A program made the translations under genes and the position numbers. A model generated the notes under the pieces. It was given only the letters and a program-made list of their open reading frames with translations. It was not told the DNA's origin and made no database searches. Positions 27,801-36,462 of a stretch of 64,000 bases of DNA are shown here, piece by piece. Within the stretch, counting starts at the first letter, position 1, and each line of letters starts with the position of its first letter. This DNA comes from Fibrobacter sp. (GTDB taxonomy: Bacteria; Fibrobacterota; Fibrobacteria; Fibrobacterales; Fibrobacteraceae), in assembly GCA_024399035.1 (NCBI GenBank), contig JAKSID010000002.1, forward strand, positions 57,732 through 121,731, given 5' to 3'.

Positions 27801-28500
27801 AATTGCCTGCGGGGCAGAAATCCGGGAAGTTTTGCAGCATGGCCGGCAGAATTCTGGAGTAGTCGTGCCATTCCGCGAAATTGATGTCGGGAATGCGACC
27901 GGAGTTGCCTTCGTCGGAAACCTTGTCGGTGGGCACCTTGATTCCGTGAACCAGGGCGCTTTCGTAGGGTGCTTCCATGGCTTCGGTCTGTTCCTGCTTA
28001 TAATCCTTCAGGAACTCGATGTCCATGCCGTGAATCTTGAAAAGCACAAAGGGATTGTCTACCATCTCCTTGGCGATGCCCAGGAATGTGGTGACAACGT
28101 ACTTGCAGGGCGCCGGATCCTTACAGTCGCAACCCATCTTTACATCTTCGATAGAGTCAAAGAGGGTGATGCCGCACTTGGCCAGCAAAAGTTCCAGGGA
28201 CTGGTTCAAGGTGTCGTTGGACAGAGCCCGTAGTTCGGTAGGTTGCTGCTTAAGCAGACTGACCAGAACATCCGATTTCTCTTTGGGGACCTTGGGAAAC
28301 ACGATGTAGTTATCGTGGGAACCACCGTTGGGGCCCTTTACATGGGAAACGATACGGTTGTCAGTAATCTCCAGGGAGGTGAGCTGACCGCGGCCGAAAT
28401 ATCGAAGGGCCGTAGTGAGGGTATCGCTCTGCACATTCTGCAGCAGAGTTTCCAACCATTTTTTGCTCCACCAAGTATTTCCGGAATATCCAAAATCCAT
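24862..28500 (-). CDS. SNF2-family helicase with SWIM-like zinc finger
   Basis: 1212 residues. ATP-driven DNA translocase of the bacterial SNF2/HepA group. Near residue 125 a SWIM-type motif CDCKDPAPCKYV is visible, but the final His is Tyr. The C-terminal half is the motor: ADDMGLGKTLQ (Lys 739), YHGGTRDLQ, IIIDEAQNIKN (~829), AMSGTPVENRL, and in the second lobe IIFTQFTEMGKLL, LSLKAAGTGLNLTAASQVIH and TDRAFRIGQ. Proteins of this shape occur widely in bacteria; roles in transcription recycling or repair are inferred, not shown. Monocistronic; a TATATT box ends 11 nt before the ATG. Confidence 0.93.
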   Translation of the reverse strand: MDFGYSGNTWWSKKWLETLLQNVQSDTLTTALRYFGRGQLTSLEITDNRIVSHVKGPNGGSHDNYIVFPKVPKEKSDVLVSLLKQQPTELRALSNDTLNQSLELLLAKCGITLFDSIEDVKMGCDCKDPAPCKYVVTTFLGIAKEMVDNPFVLFKIHGMDIEFLKDYKQEQTEAMEAPYESALVHGIKVPTDKVSDEGNSGRIPDINFAEWHDYSRILPAMLQNFPDFCPAGNFRKSFADEMEFCRKYYSEFDSFYDFAEQFRLYHNKTFMMEGESLQVIHSNGWKWHFIQAKDGQVISSDLSVETAMGALCALSQGNFFMHHVTVRFLHRALMAAFYLVKTGAIYPQVFWIGKDVAQMRWLPAEMLPDVLSFVAEFEKFAPANIALMDNDEDRLLLASPAEHILSLFISQLLRFARKFKPQGQKSKHENLLVFFFNCISGKLANNAHAIPGKIQQWFSVYSALDFRAQILFVCSELGKDIALDVFVLDGEGPDARRIPLAQLFESNDSRLLSILSILNGIAETFKPMEKYLERKAGSSIVMHGAELLDFLQNSLKKLEVLDIKAELPKSLLNVGRPKTQMRVQGTMSYGAFKAQDLLDFDWEVAIGDEEISAEEFLKLAQDAEGLLKYKSQYIRITDEDLKTLQERVAKKESGEPDQEITQAKLVQACLTGQCENVGVTLTNQMKSQMEAWRGENEVELPANLNATLRPYQLRGYSWMYKNLDMGFGCILADDMGLGKTLQVITFLLKMKQEGKFNENKALVVLPAGLLCNWQMEIKKFAPELTFFPYHGGTRDLQKFDSDVLLTTYATFRKDVDKLKERQWQAIIIDEAQNIKNADSDQSRLLRSMQAPMKIAMSGTPVENRLMEFWTIMDFCNRGILPSASDFHERFEIPIQKNGSQPVAEQFRKITAPFMLRRLKTDKSIISDLPDKIIQDEYAELTKSQAVLYKTTLDKFLADLELEEMMREQAAATAGVSGSTGGAGNSSFKRKGIILQMILALKQICNHPATYLKLGRNPSAETAEEGSEGKSSTPLESGKLQMLIDLLKSILAQEEKTIIFTQFTEMGKLLQSAIEKELGFCPDFYHGGCTQTQRNRMVKDFQENPESKVLILSLKAAGTGLNLTAASQVIHYDLWWNPAIEAQATDRAFRIGQTRNVQVHRFITKGTFEEKINALLESKKAIAELTVNAGETWIADLSDADLGEVFGLDNSAI

Positions 28501-28641
28501 TGTCGAGGGGCAATATAGAAATTATCAAGTGCGAAAAAATGACACAAACTTGCTTTTTTGTGCACTAATAATTTGGACGGACTGGCAGTGGCGGTATGTT
28601 TTTTGTGAGATTTTACACCTTTTAAACAAAGGCAATCTTGC

Positions 28642-28660
28642 AAAAGTGGTGAAAAGTGGG
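28642..28660 (+). promoter_or_regulatory. Probable MraZ operator
   Basis: Two direct repeats AAAAGTGG at 28642-28649 and 28652-28659, exactly 10 bp apart, about 50 bp before mraZ. MraZ binds tandem TGGGN-type repeats with 10-bp period upstream of its own gene, so autoregulation of the dcw operon is likely. A third GTGG (28689) is weaker in position. Confidence 0.6.
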
Positions 28661-28706
28661 TAAATTTATTCACGTTGTGTTGAATCGTGTGGAAAAATAA
28701 ACCGAA

Positions 28707-29213
28707 ATGAACTTTACTTATTTCATAGGACAAGCCCAAACGGCTATCGATGGAAAGGGAAGAAGTGCCTTCCCTAGGGAATTCCGTCGTCAGCTTGCGG
28801 CCGCCGAAGAAGAGGGTTTCGTGGTCACTCGTGGCCCGGACCGCACCCTCCGGTTGTTCGTCCTTGCGGAGTATGAAAAGTTCTTGGCCGAGCTTGATGC
28901 TAGACCTTCCAAGGCTTCTACGCCTGAGGAAGCAGCCAAGATCCGCCGTCAAACTGAAGCTCTCCGGAGAGGTCTGTGCGCAACATTCGTTACGCTGGAC
29001 GTTCAGAACCGTTTGTTATTCCCCAAGACTTTGTTGGAATACGCCGAACTTAAGGGTGACATCCTTTATGTTCCTGCAAACGGCAAGACTCTGGAACTTT
29101 GGAATCCAGATCGATACAACGAAAAGTTCGGATTCAATACCGAAGAATCGTTCGAAGCATTCGATGCTGCATTCTATGGCGAAAGTTTGACGGAGGGTCA
29201 TAATGACAAGTGA
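28707..29213 (+). CDS. mraZ: Transcriptional regulator MraZ
   Basis: 168 residues; first gene of the dcw cluster, a DNA-binding protein that forms ring oligomers and controls the cluster. It has two SpoVT/AbrB-like halves, with IDGKGRSAFPREFR in the first and LDVQNRLLFPKTLLEYAELKGDILYV in the second, the conserved DxxGR-like signature in each. Slightly longer than E. coli MraZ (152). Overlaps rsmH by 11 nt. Confidence 0.95.
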   Translation: MNFTYFIGQAQTAIDGKGRSAFPREFRRQLAAAEEEGFVVTRGPDRTLRLFVLAEYEKFLAELDARPSKASTPEEAAKIRRQTEALRRGLCATFVTLDVQNRLLFPKTLLEYAELKGDILYVPANGKTLELWNPDRYNEKFGFNTEESFEAFDAAFYGESLTEGHNDK

Positions 29214-30285
29214 GTCTCGTCTAACTTCTCTGCAGACAAACGAAATTTTGAATAGCGCCGGTGGCGTTGTTCGCTCCTGCACTGAAAACGCTACTGCTGG
29301 CGTGGAAAATGGCGTGTTCTATCACGATCCCGTTATGCTGCACGGCTGCCTGCAGGGCCTCCGTCTTGAAAGCGATTCCGAACTGAACAAGTCCGGTGAA
29401 ATTCTCGCTGACGGTACTTTTGCTGACTGCACCCTGGGCGGTGGCGGTCACTCCTATGCCATTGCAACTCGCCTTTCTGCAGCTGGCACTTTGCACGCTT
29501 TTGATCGCGATGATGACGCTGTAAAGTTTGCCACCAAGCGCCTTGCTAATGTGGCTCCCAAGTTTGTTGTACATCCGGTTCCCTTTGCAGAACTGGGTAA
29601 CGAAATTTCAGCCGACACTTTGGACGGCGTGCTTTATGATCTGGGCATCAGCAGCCATCAGGTGGATGACTCCGCCCGCGGCTTTACCTTTGTAGGTAAT
29701 AATCCCCTGGATCTCCGCATGGACCGTCGCGAAGACGTTTCTGCACAGGAATGGCTCCGCACCGTAAGTGCCGACGACCTTGCCGCTGCACTCCGCAAGA
29801 ATGCCGATATGGATCGTGCATTCAAGCTTGCAACCCGCATTGTTGAAATTGCCGCAGCCACCGCCAAGGAAGGCCGCGAGATTCTTCCTAGCGACATCAA
29901 GGACGCTGTCGAAGCCGTGTTCCCGGATAAGCGCCGCGATGCCAACAGCCTTATGGCCCGCGTGTTCCAGGCTGTTCGTATGGAAGTGAATGGCGAACTC
30001 CGCCAGATCGAAGTGAGCATCCGTTCTGCAGTAGACTGCCTCAAGGTGGGCGGTCGCTTGGTGGTCATGAGCTACCACTCTGTAGAAGACCGCTGCGTCA
30101 AGGATGTTTGCGCAGAATTTGAAAAGGCCTGCATCTGCCCCGAACATCTGCCCGTGTGCATGTGCGGCGGCAATCACCAGCGCCTCAAGAAGGTGAATCG
30201 CAAGCCGATTCTCCCTACCGAACAAGAAATTGCAATCAACAGCAGGGCACGCTCTGCGAAACTTAGGGTGTACGAAAGAGTATGA
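29203..30285 (+). CDS. rsmH: 16S rRNA (cytosine1402-N4)-methyltransferase RsmH
   Basis: 360 residues. Methylates C1402 in the 30S decoding centre. SAM-binding signature FADCTLGGGGHSYAIA, then YDLGISSHQVDDSARGFTF, PLDLRMDR and the C-terminal MSYHSVEDRCVKD. The N-terminus is ~40 residues longer than usual before YHDPVML. GGAGGG lies 6 nt before the ATG, inside mraZ. Overlaps ftsL by 4 nt (ATGA). Confidence 0.96.
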   Translation: MTSESRLTSLQTNEILNSAGGVVRSCTENATAGVENGVFYHDPVMLHGCLQGLRLESDSELNKSGEILADGTFADCTLGGGGHSYAIATRLSAAGTLHAFDRDDDAVKFATKRLANVAPKFVVHPVPFAELGNEISADTLDGVLYDLGISSHQVDDSARGFTFVGNNPLDLRMDRREDVSAQEWLRTVSADDLAAALRKNADMDRAFKLATRIVEIAAATAKEGREILPSDIKDAVEAVFPDKRRDANSLMARVFQAVRMEVNGELRQIEVSIRSAVDCLKVGGRLVVMSYHSVEDRCVKDVCAEFEKACICPEHLPVCMCGGNHQRLKKVNRKPILPTEQEIAINSRARSAKLRVYERV

Positions 30286-30596
30286 GTGAATCTACAAACA
30301 CCGCTCGCGTCTTCTACTCCAACCGCACCATTGTGCGGGGTTTCGTTGTTGTTCTGCTGATGGTGGGTTTCGACGCCATGCTGCCTTTGTATATGCAGAA
30401 CCGTTTGGATCGCCTGTACCAGAAGTCTCATAAAATGTCTGTCCAGATTGGTGATTTGGAACGTCAGATTCTTCTGCAGGATGTGGAAATCAGCAAGCTG
30501 TCCTCCTTGGATAACCTCGTTGATTTCGCTGAAGAATCCGGCTATGGCTGGAATGCAGTACCCACCAAGGTGCGCTTGTCTGGGGGTGTAAAATGA
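30282..30596 (+). CDS. ftsL: Cell division protein FtsL
   Basis: 104 residues. One membrane helix (about 18-36) followed by a periplasmic coiled coil (RLDRLYQKSHKMSVQIGDLE..ILLQDVEISKL), the FtsL architecture; sequence alone is poorly conserved, so position between rsmH and ftsI carries much of the call. FtsL with FtsB and FtsQ activates septal wall synthesis by FtsWI. Overlaps ftsI by 4 nt (ATGA). Confidence 0.85.
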   Translation: MSESTNTARVFYSNRTIVRGFVVVLLMVGFDAMLPLYMQNRLDRLYQKSHKMSVQIGDLERQILLQDVEISKLSSLDNLVDFAEESGYGWNAVPTKVRLSGGVK

Positions 30597-32467
30597 AATG
30601 GTTTAATTTCACAAACCCCTTGTTCATCATCAAGATCGTGGTTTACTGCATGATCGGTGTGATGGCGTTGCAGACTTTCTTGGTTCAAGTACTTAATCGT
30701 GAAGTGTACCAGGCCAAGACCAAGACTACCGTGACCCGCACCAAGAATATCTATGCAGAACGTGGCCAGATTATGGACCGTAACGGTGTTGTCTTTGCGG
30801 ATAACCTTCGTGATTCTGTTAAGGTCGAGGACTATTCCCGCCTGTTTGTTCAGGGTAAGATTGCTTCCAAGCTTATAGGTGTCGTTGGTAAGGATGGCAA
30901 GGGCAGCGAAGGTCTGGAATTGATCTTTGATGAACGCCTTCGTGGTAGTGAAGGCTTCCGCGTTGGCTCCTATGCCGATGTGATTAAGTTTGGTGGTCGC
31001 GAAATTTATGGCCATTCCAAAAAGGTTGCGGATGCAGAACCGGGTAAGAACCTTGTGCTGACCATCGATCGCAACATGCAGGAAATTGTTGAAAAGGAAT
31101 TGAAGGCTGGTGTTGCTGAATTTAAGGCAAAGAGCGCAAGTGCCGTGGTGGTGGACCCCTATTCTGGCGAAATCCTTGCCATGGCAAGCTATCCGGCCTT
31201 TGGAAAGAATGACATCGTGGGTATGTCTTTCGAACCGGGTTCTACCTTCAAGGTGATTACCGCCTCCGCTGCGTTGGAAAACGGTGTTGTTTCTCCGGAC
31301 TCTGTTTTTGCCAACGAAGGCAAATGCTGGAAGTGGAGCGAAAAGTCTGAAAAGATTTGCGACACCCATATCTATGGCGATATGAATATGACCGAAGCCA
31401 TGGTTCAGTCTTCTAATGTCGTGTACGGTAAGATTGCCGACAAGATCGGTGCTGAAAAGCTTTATCTGATGGCTCGCAACTTTGGCTTTGGTATGAAGAC
31501 ATCTAACTCTTTCTATGGCGAAGAAACGGGTAAGCTTTTCCAGCCTTACGAATTGACCCGTGACGATCGTACCTTGAAGACTATGGGCTTTGGACATTCC
31601 GTTTCTGTGACTCCCATTCAGATGACTATGGCCTATTCCGCTGTAGCCAATGGTGGTAAGCTGATGGAACCTAAGATTGTTAAGGAATGGCGTGATTCCA
31701 AGGGCAATCTGGTTGAAAAGAATGAATCGGTTGAAATCCGTCGCGTGATTTCTGAAAAGACTGCTGCTGAAATCCGTGGAATGCTTAGTCACGTTGTGAA
31801 CGATAGCAACGGTACTGCTAAGAAGGTTAGGAGCAAGAAAATTCCTGATGTGATTTTTGGTGGCAAGACTGGTACAGCTGAAAAGTTTAACCAGGAAACT
31901 CACAAGTACGACCGCACTCATCAGGTGGCTTCTTTCATCGGTCTTGCTCCGGTAGAAAATGCCCGCTACGTTTGCATGGTTCTGGTGGATGATCCTCAGA
32001 CTGCCCAGAAGCACGGCGGTAACACTGCAGGCCCCATCTTCCGTCGCATTATGGAAGACATCTACTACCATCCGGAACTTTCTCCTGCATCCTATAACTT
32101 GGCAATCGTAAATCCCAAGGGTAACTGCGAAGCAGATTTCGTAGGTATGAAGGCTGACGCAGCAAAGGCTCTGGCTGACTCCAGAAATTGCAAGGTCCAG
32201 TTCGAAGGCGAGGGCAATCGCGTGATTTCTGAACGTAAGGACAGAAGCGATAGCCTGGGCATCACCTTGATGCTTGGCGAAATGGTTGCAGGCAAGATGC
32301 CCAACCTCAAGGGTCTTTCTTTGAAGGATGCTCTGGAAATCGCCGGAAACATCCGCATGAATGTTGAATATACAGGCAAGGGTCGCGTTGTTGCCCAATC
32401 CCCGAAAGCCAATGAAGAATTACGTAAAGGGCAGATTTGCAAACTGACGTTGAAGGAGAAAGGCTAA
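30593..32467 (+). CDS. ftsI: Septal peptidoglycan transpeptidase FtsI/PBP with PASTA domain
   Basis: 624 residues. Class B penicillin-binding protein: N-terminal membrane helix, dimerisation region with RGQIMDRNGVVFADN, and transpeptidase domain with S217 in GSTFK, S273-S274-N275, and K425 in KTGTAEKF. The last ~60 residues form a PASTA-like domain (GKMPNLKGLSLKDALEIAGN...VAQSPKANEELRKG), as in SpoVD-type and many FCB-group PBPs. Partner of FtsW. Its stop overlaps the murE start by one base. Confidence 0.96.
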   Translation: MKWFNFTNPLFIIKIVVYCMIGVMALQTFLVQVLNREVYQAKTKTTVTRTKNIYAERGQIMDRNGVVFADNLRDSVKVEDYSRLFVQGKIASKLIGVVGKDGKGSEGLELIFDERLRGSEGFRVGSYADVIKFGGREIYGHSKKVADAEPGKNLVLTIDRNMQEIVEKELKAGVAEFKAKSASAVVVDPYSGEILAMASYPAFGKNDIVGMSFEPGSTFKVITASAALENGVVSPDSVFANEGKCWKWSEKSEKICDTHIYGDMNMTEAMVQSSNVVYGKIADKIGAEKLYLMARNFGFGMKTSNSFYGEETGKLFQPYELTRDDRTLKTMGFGHSVSVTPIQMTMAYSAVANGGKLMEPKIVKEWRDSKGNLVEKNESVEIRRVISEKTAAEIRGMLSHVVNDSNGTAKKVRSKKIPDVIFGGKTGTAEKFNQETHKYDRTHQVASFIGLAPVENARYVCMVLVDDPQTAQKHGGNTAGPIFRRIMEDIYYHPELSPASYNLAIVNPKGNCEADFVGMKADAAKALADSRNCKVQFEGEGNRVISERKDRSDSLGITLMLGEMVAGKMPNLKGLSLKDALEIAGNIRMNVEYTGKGRVVAQSPKANEELRKGQICKLTLKEKG

Positions 32468-33900
32468 TGCTGTCTGAAACTTTGATGAAGAACTTGAATG
32501 TTCAAGGTTTGTGCGACGACTCTCGCCGCGTGAAGGCCAATGATTTGTTCTTCTCTATTCCTGCTGTAGGCGCAGATGAATTTGCCCGCAACGCTATCGC
32601 TGCTGGTGCTGTTGCTGTCGTCGCCGAAACCACCGCTCCCGAGGGCTTGACCTCCAAGTGGATTCAGGTTTCCGATGTTCGCACCGCTCGCCTGGAAGCC
32701 GCAAAGATTTTCTACAAGGATCCGTTCTCTAAGCTTGCTTGCCACGCAATTACCGGTACGAACGGCAAGACCACTAGCGCTTTCCTTATGGACGCTATGC
32801 TGACCGCCGCTGGCCACAAGGTTGCCTTGCTGGGCACCATCAAGAATAAGGTGGGCGATGTTTCTGTTCCCGCCAACTTGACTACCCCGGGTCTTTTGGA
32901 TTTGTTTGCTTTTGCAGCAAAGGCTGTAGAAGCGGGTTGCACTGACTTGGTCATGGAAGCATCTTCCCACGCTCTTCATCAGGGTCGCGTGGCTGGCATC
33001 AGCTACAAGAGTGGCTTGTTCAGCAACCTGACTCAGGATCACTTGGACTATCACAAGACCATGGATGCCTACTTCGAAGCAAAGAAGCTTTTGTTCACCA
33101 AGTACCAGGCTGCCGATGGCGTTTCTGTGATTAACGTGGACGACGAACATGGCGCCCTCCTTTGCGAAGAACTGAAGAAGGCTGGCCGCAAGGTGGTTGG
33201 TGTTTCTCGCCTGGGTTCTGCTGCTGCCGACGTTAAGCCCAACGGCACTGTGGAAAATACTGAAGATGGCTTGAAGTTCGACTTGGCTGGTTTCGGCGCA
33301 GCTTCCGAATCTCATTTCGAAACTGCTCTTTGCGGCGACTTCAACGTGGACAACGTGATGCTGGTTCTTTCCTGGGCAAAGGCTATTGGACTTTCCAAGG
33401 CCGCCATGGATAAGGCTCTGGCAGAAGTTCGCGTGCCTGGCCGTTTTGAAAAGGTATGGAACAAGAATGGTGTTCACGTAGTTGTAGACTACGCCCACAC
33501 TCCCGACGCTTTGGAACGCGTTCTGGCAACTGCCCGCTCCCTTTGCCGCGGCAAACTCTCTACTGTGTTTGGCTGCGGTGGTGACCGCGATAAGACCAAG
33601 CGCCCCATCATGGGTGCCATCGCCGAAAAGATGGCGGACAAGGCTTGGCTCACCTCCGACAATCCCCGTACCGAAAATCCCACGGAAATCATCAACGATG
33701 TCCGTGCAGGTATGAAGACTGAAAAGTTTGAAGTTGTTGAAAACCGTGCCGAAGCTATCGCTCGCGCTTGCGCAGAACTGAAAGATGGCGACTGGCTGGT
33801 TGTTGCCGGTAAGGGTCATGAAGACTACCAGATCATCGGCAAGACAAAGCATCATTTTGACGACCACGAAGAAGTGGTGAAGGCAATGGCAAATGTTTAA
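32467..33900 (+). CDS. murE: UDP-MurNAc-tripeptide synthetase MurE (meso-DAP adding)
   Basis: 477 residues. Adds the third amino acid to the peptidoglycan stem peptide. The ATG at 32467 is chosen because AAGGAG precedes it by 8 nt; an upstream TTG in frame is inside ftsI. P-loop ITGTNGKTTSAF, central YAHTPDALERVL, VFGCGGDRDKTKRP and the DNPR motif (TSDNPRTENP) that marks meso-diaminopimelate specificity, so a Gram-negative-type wall is predicted. Overlaps murF by 8 nt. Confidence 0.96.
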   Translation: MLSETLMKNLNVQGLCDDSRRVKANDLFFSIPAVGADEFARNAIAAGAVAVVAETTAPEGLTSKWIQVSDVRTARLEAAKIFYKDPFSKLACHAITGTNGKTTSAFLMDAMLTAAGHKVALLGTIKNKVGDVSVPANLTTPGLLDLFAFAAKAVEAGCTDLVMEASSHALHQGRVAGISYKSGLFSNLTQDHLDYHKTMDAYFEAKKLLFTKYQAADGVSVINVDDEHGALLCEELKKAGRKVVGVSRLGSAAADVKPNGTVENTEDGLKFDLAGFGAASESHFETALCGDFNVDNVMLVLSWAKAIGLSKAAMDKALAEVRVPGRFEKVWNKNGVHVVVDYAHTPDALERVLATARSLCRGKLSTVFGCGGDRDKTKRPIMGAIAEKMADKAWLTSDNPRTENPTEIINDVRAGMKTEKFEVVENRAEAIARACAELKDGDWLVVAGKGHEDYQIIGKTKHHFDDHEEVVKAMANV

Positions 33901-35275
33901 GCTTGATTTGACAATTAACGAAGCTCTGGAAATCCTGGAGACATCTGCGGTGGGCGTTAACAAGCGCACCTTGAACCGCAAGATGAATCTTTGCATGGAT
34001 TCTAGAGAGCCGGCCAAGGGCGTTGTGTTCTGGCCGATTAAGGGCGCACGTTTTGACGCCCACCAGTTTGTACCCCAGATGGAAAAGGATGGAGCGCTGA
34101 TGAGCGTTGTGAACCAGGATGCCGCAGGCATTGAAACTTTCAAGATGTATGCACCGGTGGATGATACTACCACGGCCCTGTTGAAGCTTGCCAAGGGTTA
34201 TCAGCGCAAGTTCAAGGTGAAGAAAGTTGCCATCACCGGTAGCAACGGCAAGACCACCACCAAGGAGATGGTCAAGACCGTTCTTTCTGCAAAGTACAAC
34301 ACTCACGCTACTGCTGGTAACTACAACAACCATATTGGCGTGCCCATGACCTTGTTCCAGCTGAAGCATTCTCACGAAGCTGCCGTGGTCGAAATGGGTA
34401 CCAGCGGCCCCGATGAAATTCGTCCCCTTTCCATGGCTACCGAACCTGATTTCGCCGTAATCACCAACATTGGCGCAAGCCACCTGGAACGCCTTGGCGA
34501 CCTGGACGGTGTTTTCGCTGAAAAGAAGACTATTACTGCAGGCCTCAAGAAGGGTGGCATTCTTTTCGTGAATGCCGACGATCCTCGTCTTTGCAAGTGC
34601 CGCACCAACACCAGCTACAAGGTGGTGACCTTCGGTATCAAGCGTGGCATCTACAAGCCCGAACGCCTGACCTATAACGAAGAAAATTGCGCTACTTTCT
34701 ACCTGGGCCGTACCAAGTTCACCTTGAACGTTCCCGGTATCCATAACGTTTATAACGCCCTTGCAGCAATTGCAGTGGGCGAGGCTTACAAGATTTCCAA
34801 GACCGAAATCGCAAAGGCTCTGGCTGGTTTCCGTTCCACCAACATGCGTATGGAACTGAAGAAGGCTAACGGCTTCCAGATTGTTTCTGATTGCTATAAC
34901 GCAAATCCCTCTTCTACTAAGATGGCTCTGCAGACTATCGGCAACATGCAGGTTTCCCGCCGCATCGCTATTCTGGGCGATATGCTGGAACTTGGCAAGC
35001 TCACCGACCAGCTCCACCAGGAAATGGGTGAGATGGTTCCCGAAATGAACTTTGACATGCTCTTTACCGTAGGCGAAAAGGCAAAGCTCTACGTGAAGGG
35101 TGCAAAGTCCAAGGGTATGAAGAAGGCTTATCATTTTGACTCTGTTCAGGCTCTGATCGACAGCTTGACTGAAGTTGTTGCTGAAGGCGACGTGCTCCTA
35201 ATCAAGGGCAGCCGCGGAATGCATATGGAACAGGTTGTCGATGCAATGCTCCGTCTCACTTCTGTAAAGGCTTAA
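33893..35275 (+). CDS. murF: UDP-MurNAc-tripeptide--D-Ala-D-Ala ligase MurF
   Basis: 460 residues. Completes the UDP-MurNAc-pentapeptide. P-loop AITGSNGKTTTKEMV, then NYNNHIGVPMTLF and VVEMGTSGPDEI, which are typical of MurF, VFAEKKTITAGL, and SDCYNANPSSTKMAL. It is followed by ftsW after 14 nt, where mraY and murD are usually found. Confidence 0.96.
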   Translation: MFKLDLTINEALEILETSAVGVNKRTLNRKMNLCMDSREPAKGVVFWPIKGARFDAHQFVPQMEKDGALMSVVNQDAAGIETFKMYAPVDDTTTALLKLAKGYQRKFKVKKVAITGSNGKTTTKEMVKTVLSAKYNTHATAGNYNNHIGVPMTLFQLKHSHEAAVVEMGTSGPDEIRPLSMATEPDFAVITNIGASHLERLGDLDGVFAEKKTITAGLKKGGILFVNADDPRLCKCRTNTSYKVVTFGIKRGIYKPERLTYNEENCATFYLGRTKFTLNVPGIHNVYNALAAIAVGEAYKISKTEIAKALAGFRSTNMRMELKKANGFQIVSDCYNANPSSTKMALQTIGNMQVSRRIAILGDMLELGKLTDQLHQEMGEMVPEMNFDMLFTVGEKAKLYVKGAKSKGMKKAYHFDSVQALIDSLTEVVAEGDVLLIKGSRGMHMEQVVDAMLRLTSVKA

Positions 35276-35289
35276 GGACTTAAGTAGTA

Positions 35290-36462
35290 ATGGAAAATTC
35301 TGTTCAAAATGGCGGCATGAACAAGTTGCTCTTGATAGTGACTTTGTTGCTGATCTGCTTTGGTGTAGCAGAGGTGTATACAGCCTCCGCTCCCTTAGCT
35401 GTTGCCAAGGGACTTTCCCCAGAATTTTACATGATCAAGCACCTGCAAAAGGTTGCCTTGGGCCTGGTCTTTATTTTCCTGTTCAGTTTTGTGGATTACA
35501 AGCATTGGCGTTGGCTTGGTAGAGTTGCTTTTGGCGTGGGTGTTGTTCTGACCATTGCTGCACTGGTCTCTGGCCACGGTGTTAAGGGTGCAAACCGCTG
35601 GATTCTTGGTATTCAGCCTTCTGAAATCATGAAGCTTGGCATGTTCGTTCTTTTGTGCGAAAAGCTCTCTTTGGCAGGCAACAACATCAAGACTTTGAAG
35701 TGCTCCTTGATTCAGCCTGCGGTTCCTGTGGGTATAACGGCATTCCTGCTGATTTTGCAGCCTAACTACTCCATGATGATTATCATCCTGCTTATCGTGG
35801 GCTGTGTAATGATTACTGCTGGCGTGAACCTGAAGTATTTGGCTGGTGCTGTTGCTGGGGCTTGCCCGATTCTTTTTGCGGTTTTGATGCTTTCCCACCA
35901 TTCCCGCAATCGAATTCTGGGATTCTTTTCTGGTGAAGGTCAGATGGAGAATACTCATTGGCAGGTGGAACATTCCTTGCAGGCTCTGGGTAACGGCGGC
36001 TTGTTCGGTACCGGTTTTGGCCAGGGCGTTTCGAAGTGGGGTTATCTGCCCGAAGCCCACAAGGATGTGGTTTACGCTGTTATCGGCGAAGAACTTGGCT
36101 TTTTTGGAACATTTGCTGTGCTGGTGCTGTTTACCTTGTTGTTCGCGCAGGGCTTCAAGATTGCCCAGCATGCCTCGACCCGCTTTGGCAAGTATCTCGC
36201 TTTGGCAATGACCCTTTCCATTTTCATGAATTTTGCAATCCATATTTGCGTGAGTGTGGATCTTGGCCCGACGACTGGTCAGCCGCTGCCTTTCATTAGC
36301 TTTGGCGGCACCAATCTGATCTATTCGTCTGTGGCTGTTGGAATTTTGCTGAATATTTCTCGCCCGAATTCTGGCCGTTTGATTAAGGAACCTTTCGCCG
36401 GAAGATCCTCGCTTGAAACCAGCGTGTTTAGAAATGTCGAACTTACAAGGAGTGGCGTATGA
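35290..36462 (+). CDS. ftsW: Septal peptidoglycan polymerase FtsW (SEDS)
   Basis: 390 residues with about ten membrane helices. SEDS-family glycosyltransferase that polymerises lipid II at the septum together with FtsI. Motifs: KGANRWILGIQPSEIMKLGM, QPNYSMMIIILLI, ALGNGGLFGTGFGQGVSKWGYLPEAHKDVVYAVIGEELGF and the terminal GQPLPFISFGGTNLI. The sequence overlaps murG by 4 nt. Confidence 0.95.
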   Translation: MENSVQNGGMNKLLLIVTLLLICFGVAEVYTASAPLAVAKGLSPEFYMIKHLQKVALGLVFIFLFSFVDYKHWRWLGRVAFGVGVVLTIAALVSGHGVKGANRWILGIQPSEIMKLGMFVLLCEKLSLAGNNIKTLKCSLIQPAVPVGITAFLLILQPNYSMMIIILLIVGCVMITAGVNLKYLAGAVAGACPILFAVLMLSHHSRNRILGFFSGEGQMENTHWQVEHSLQALGNGGLFGTGFGQGVSKWGYLPEAHKDVVYAVIGEELGFFGTFAVLVLFTLLFAQGFKIAQHASTRFGKYLALAMTLSIFMNFAIHICVSVDLGPTTGQPLPFISFGGTNLIYSSVAVGILLNISRPNSGRLIKEPFAGRSSLETSVFRNVELTRSGV

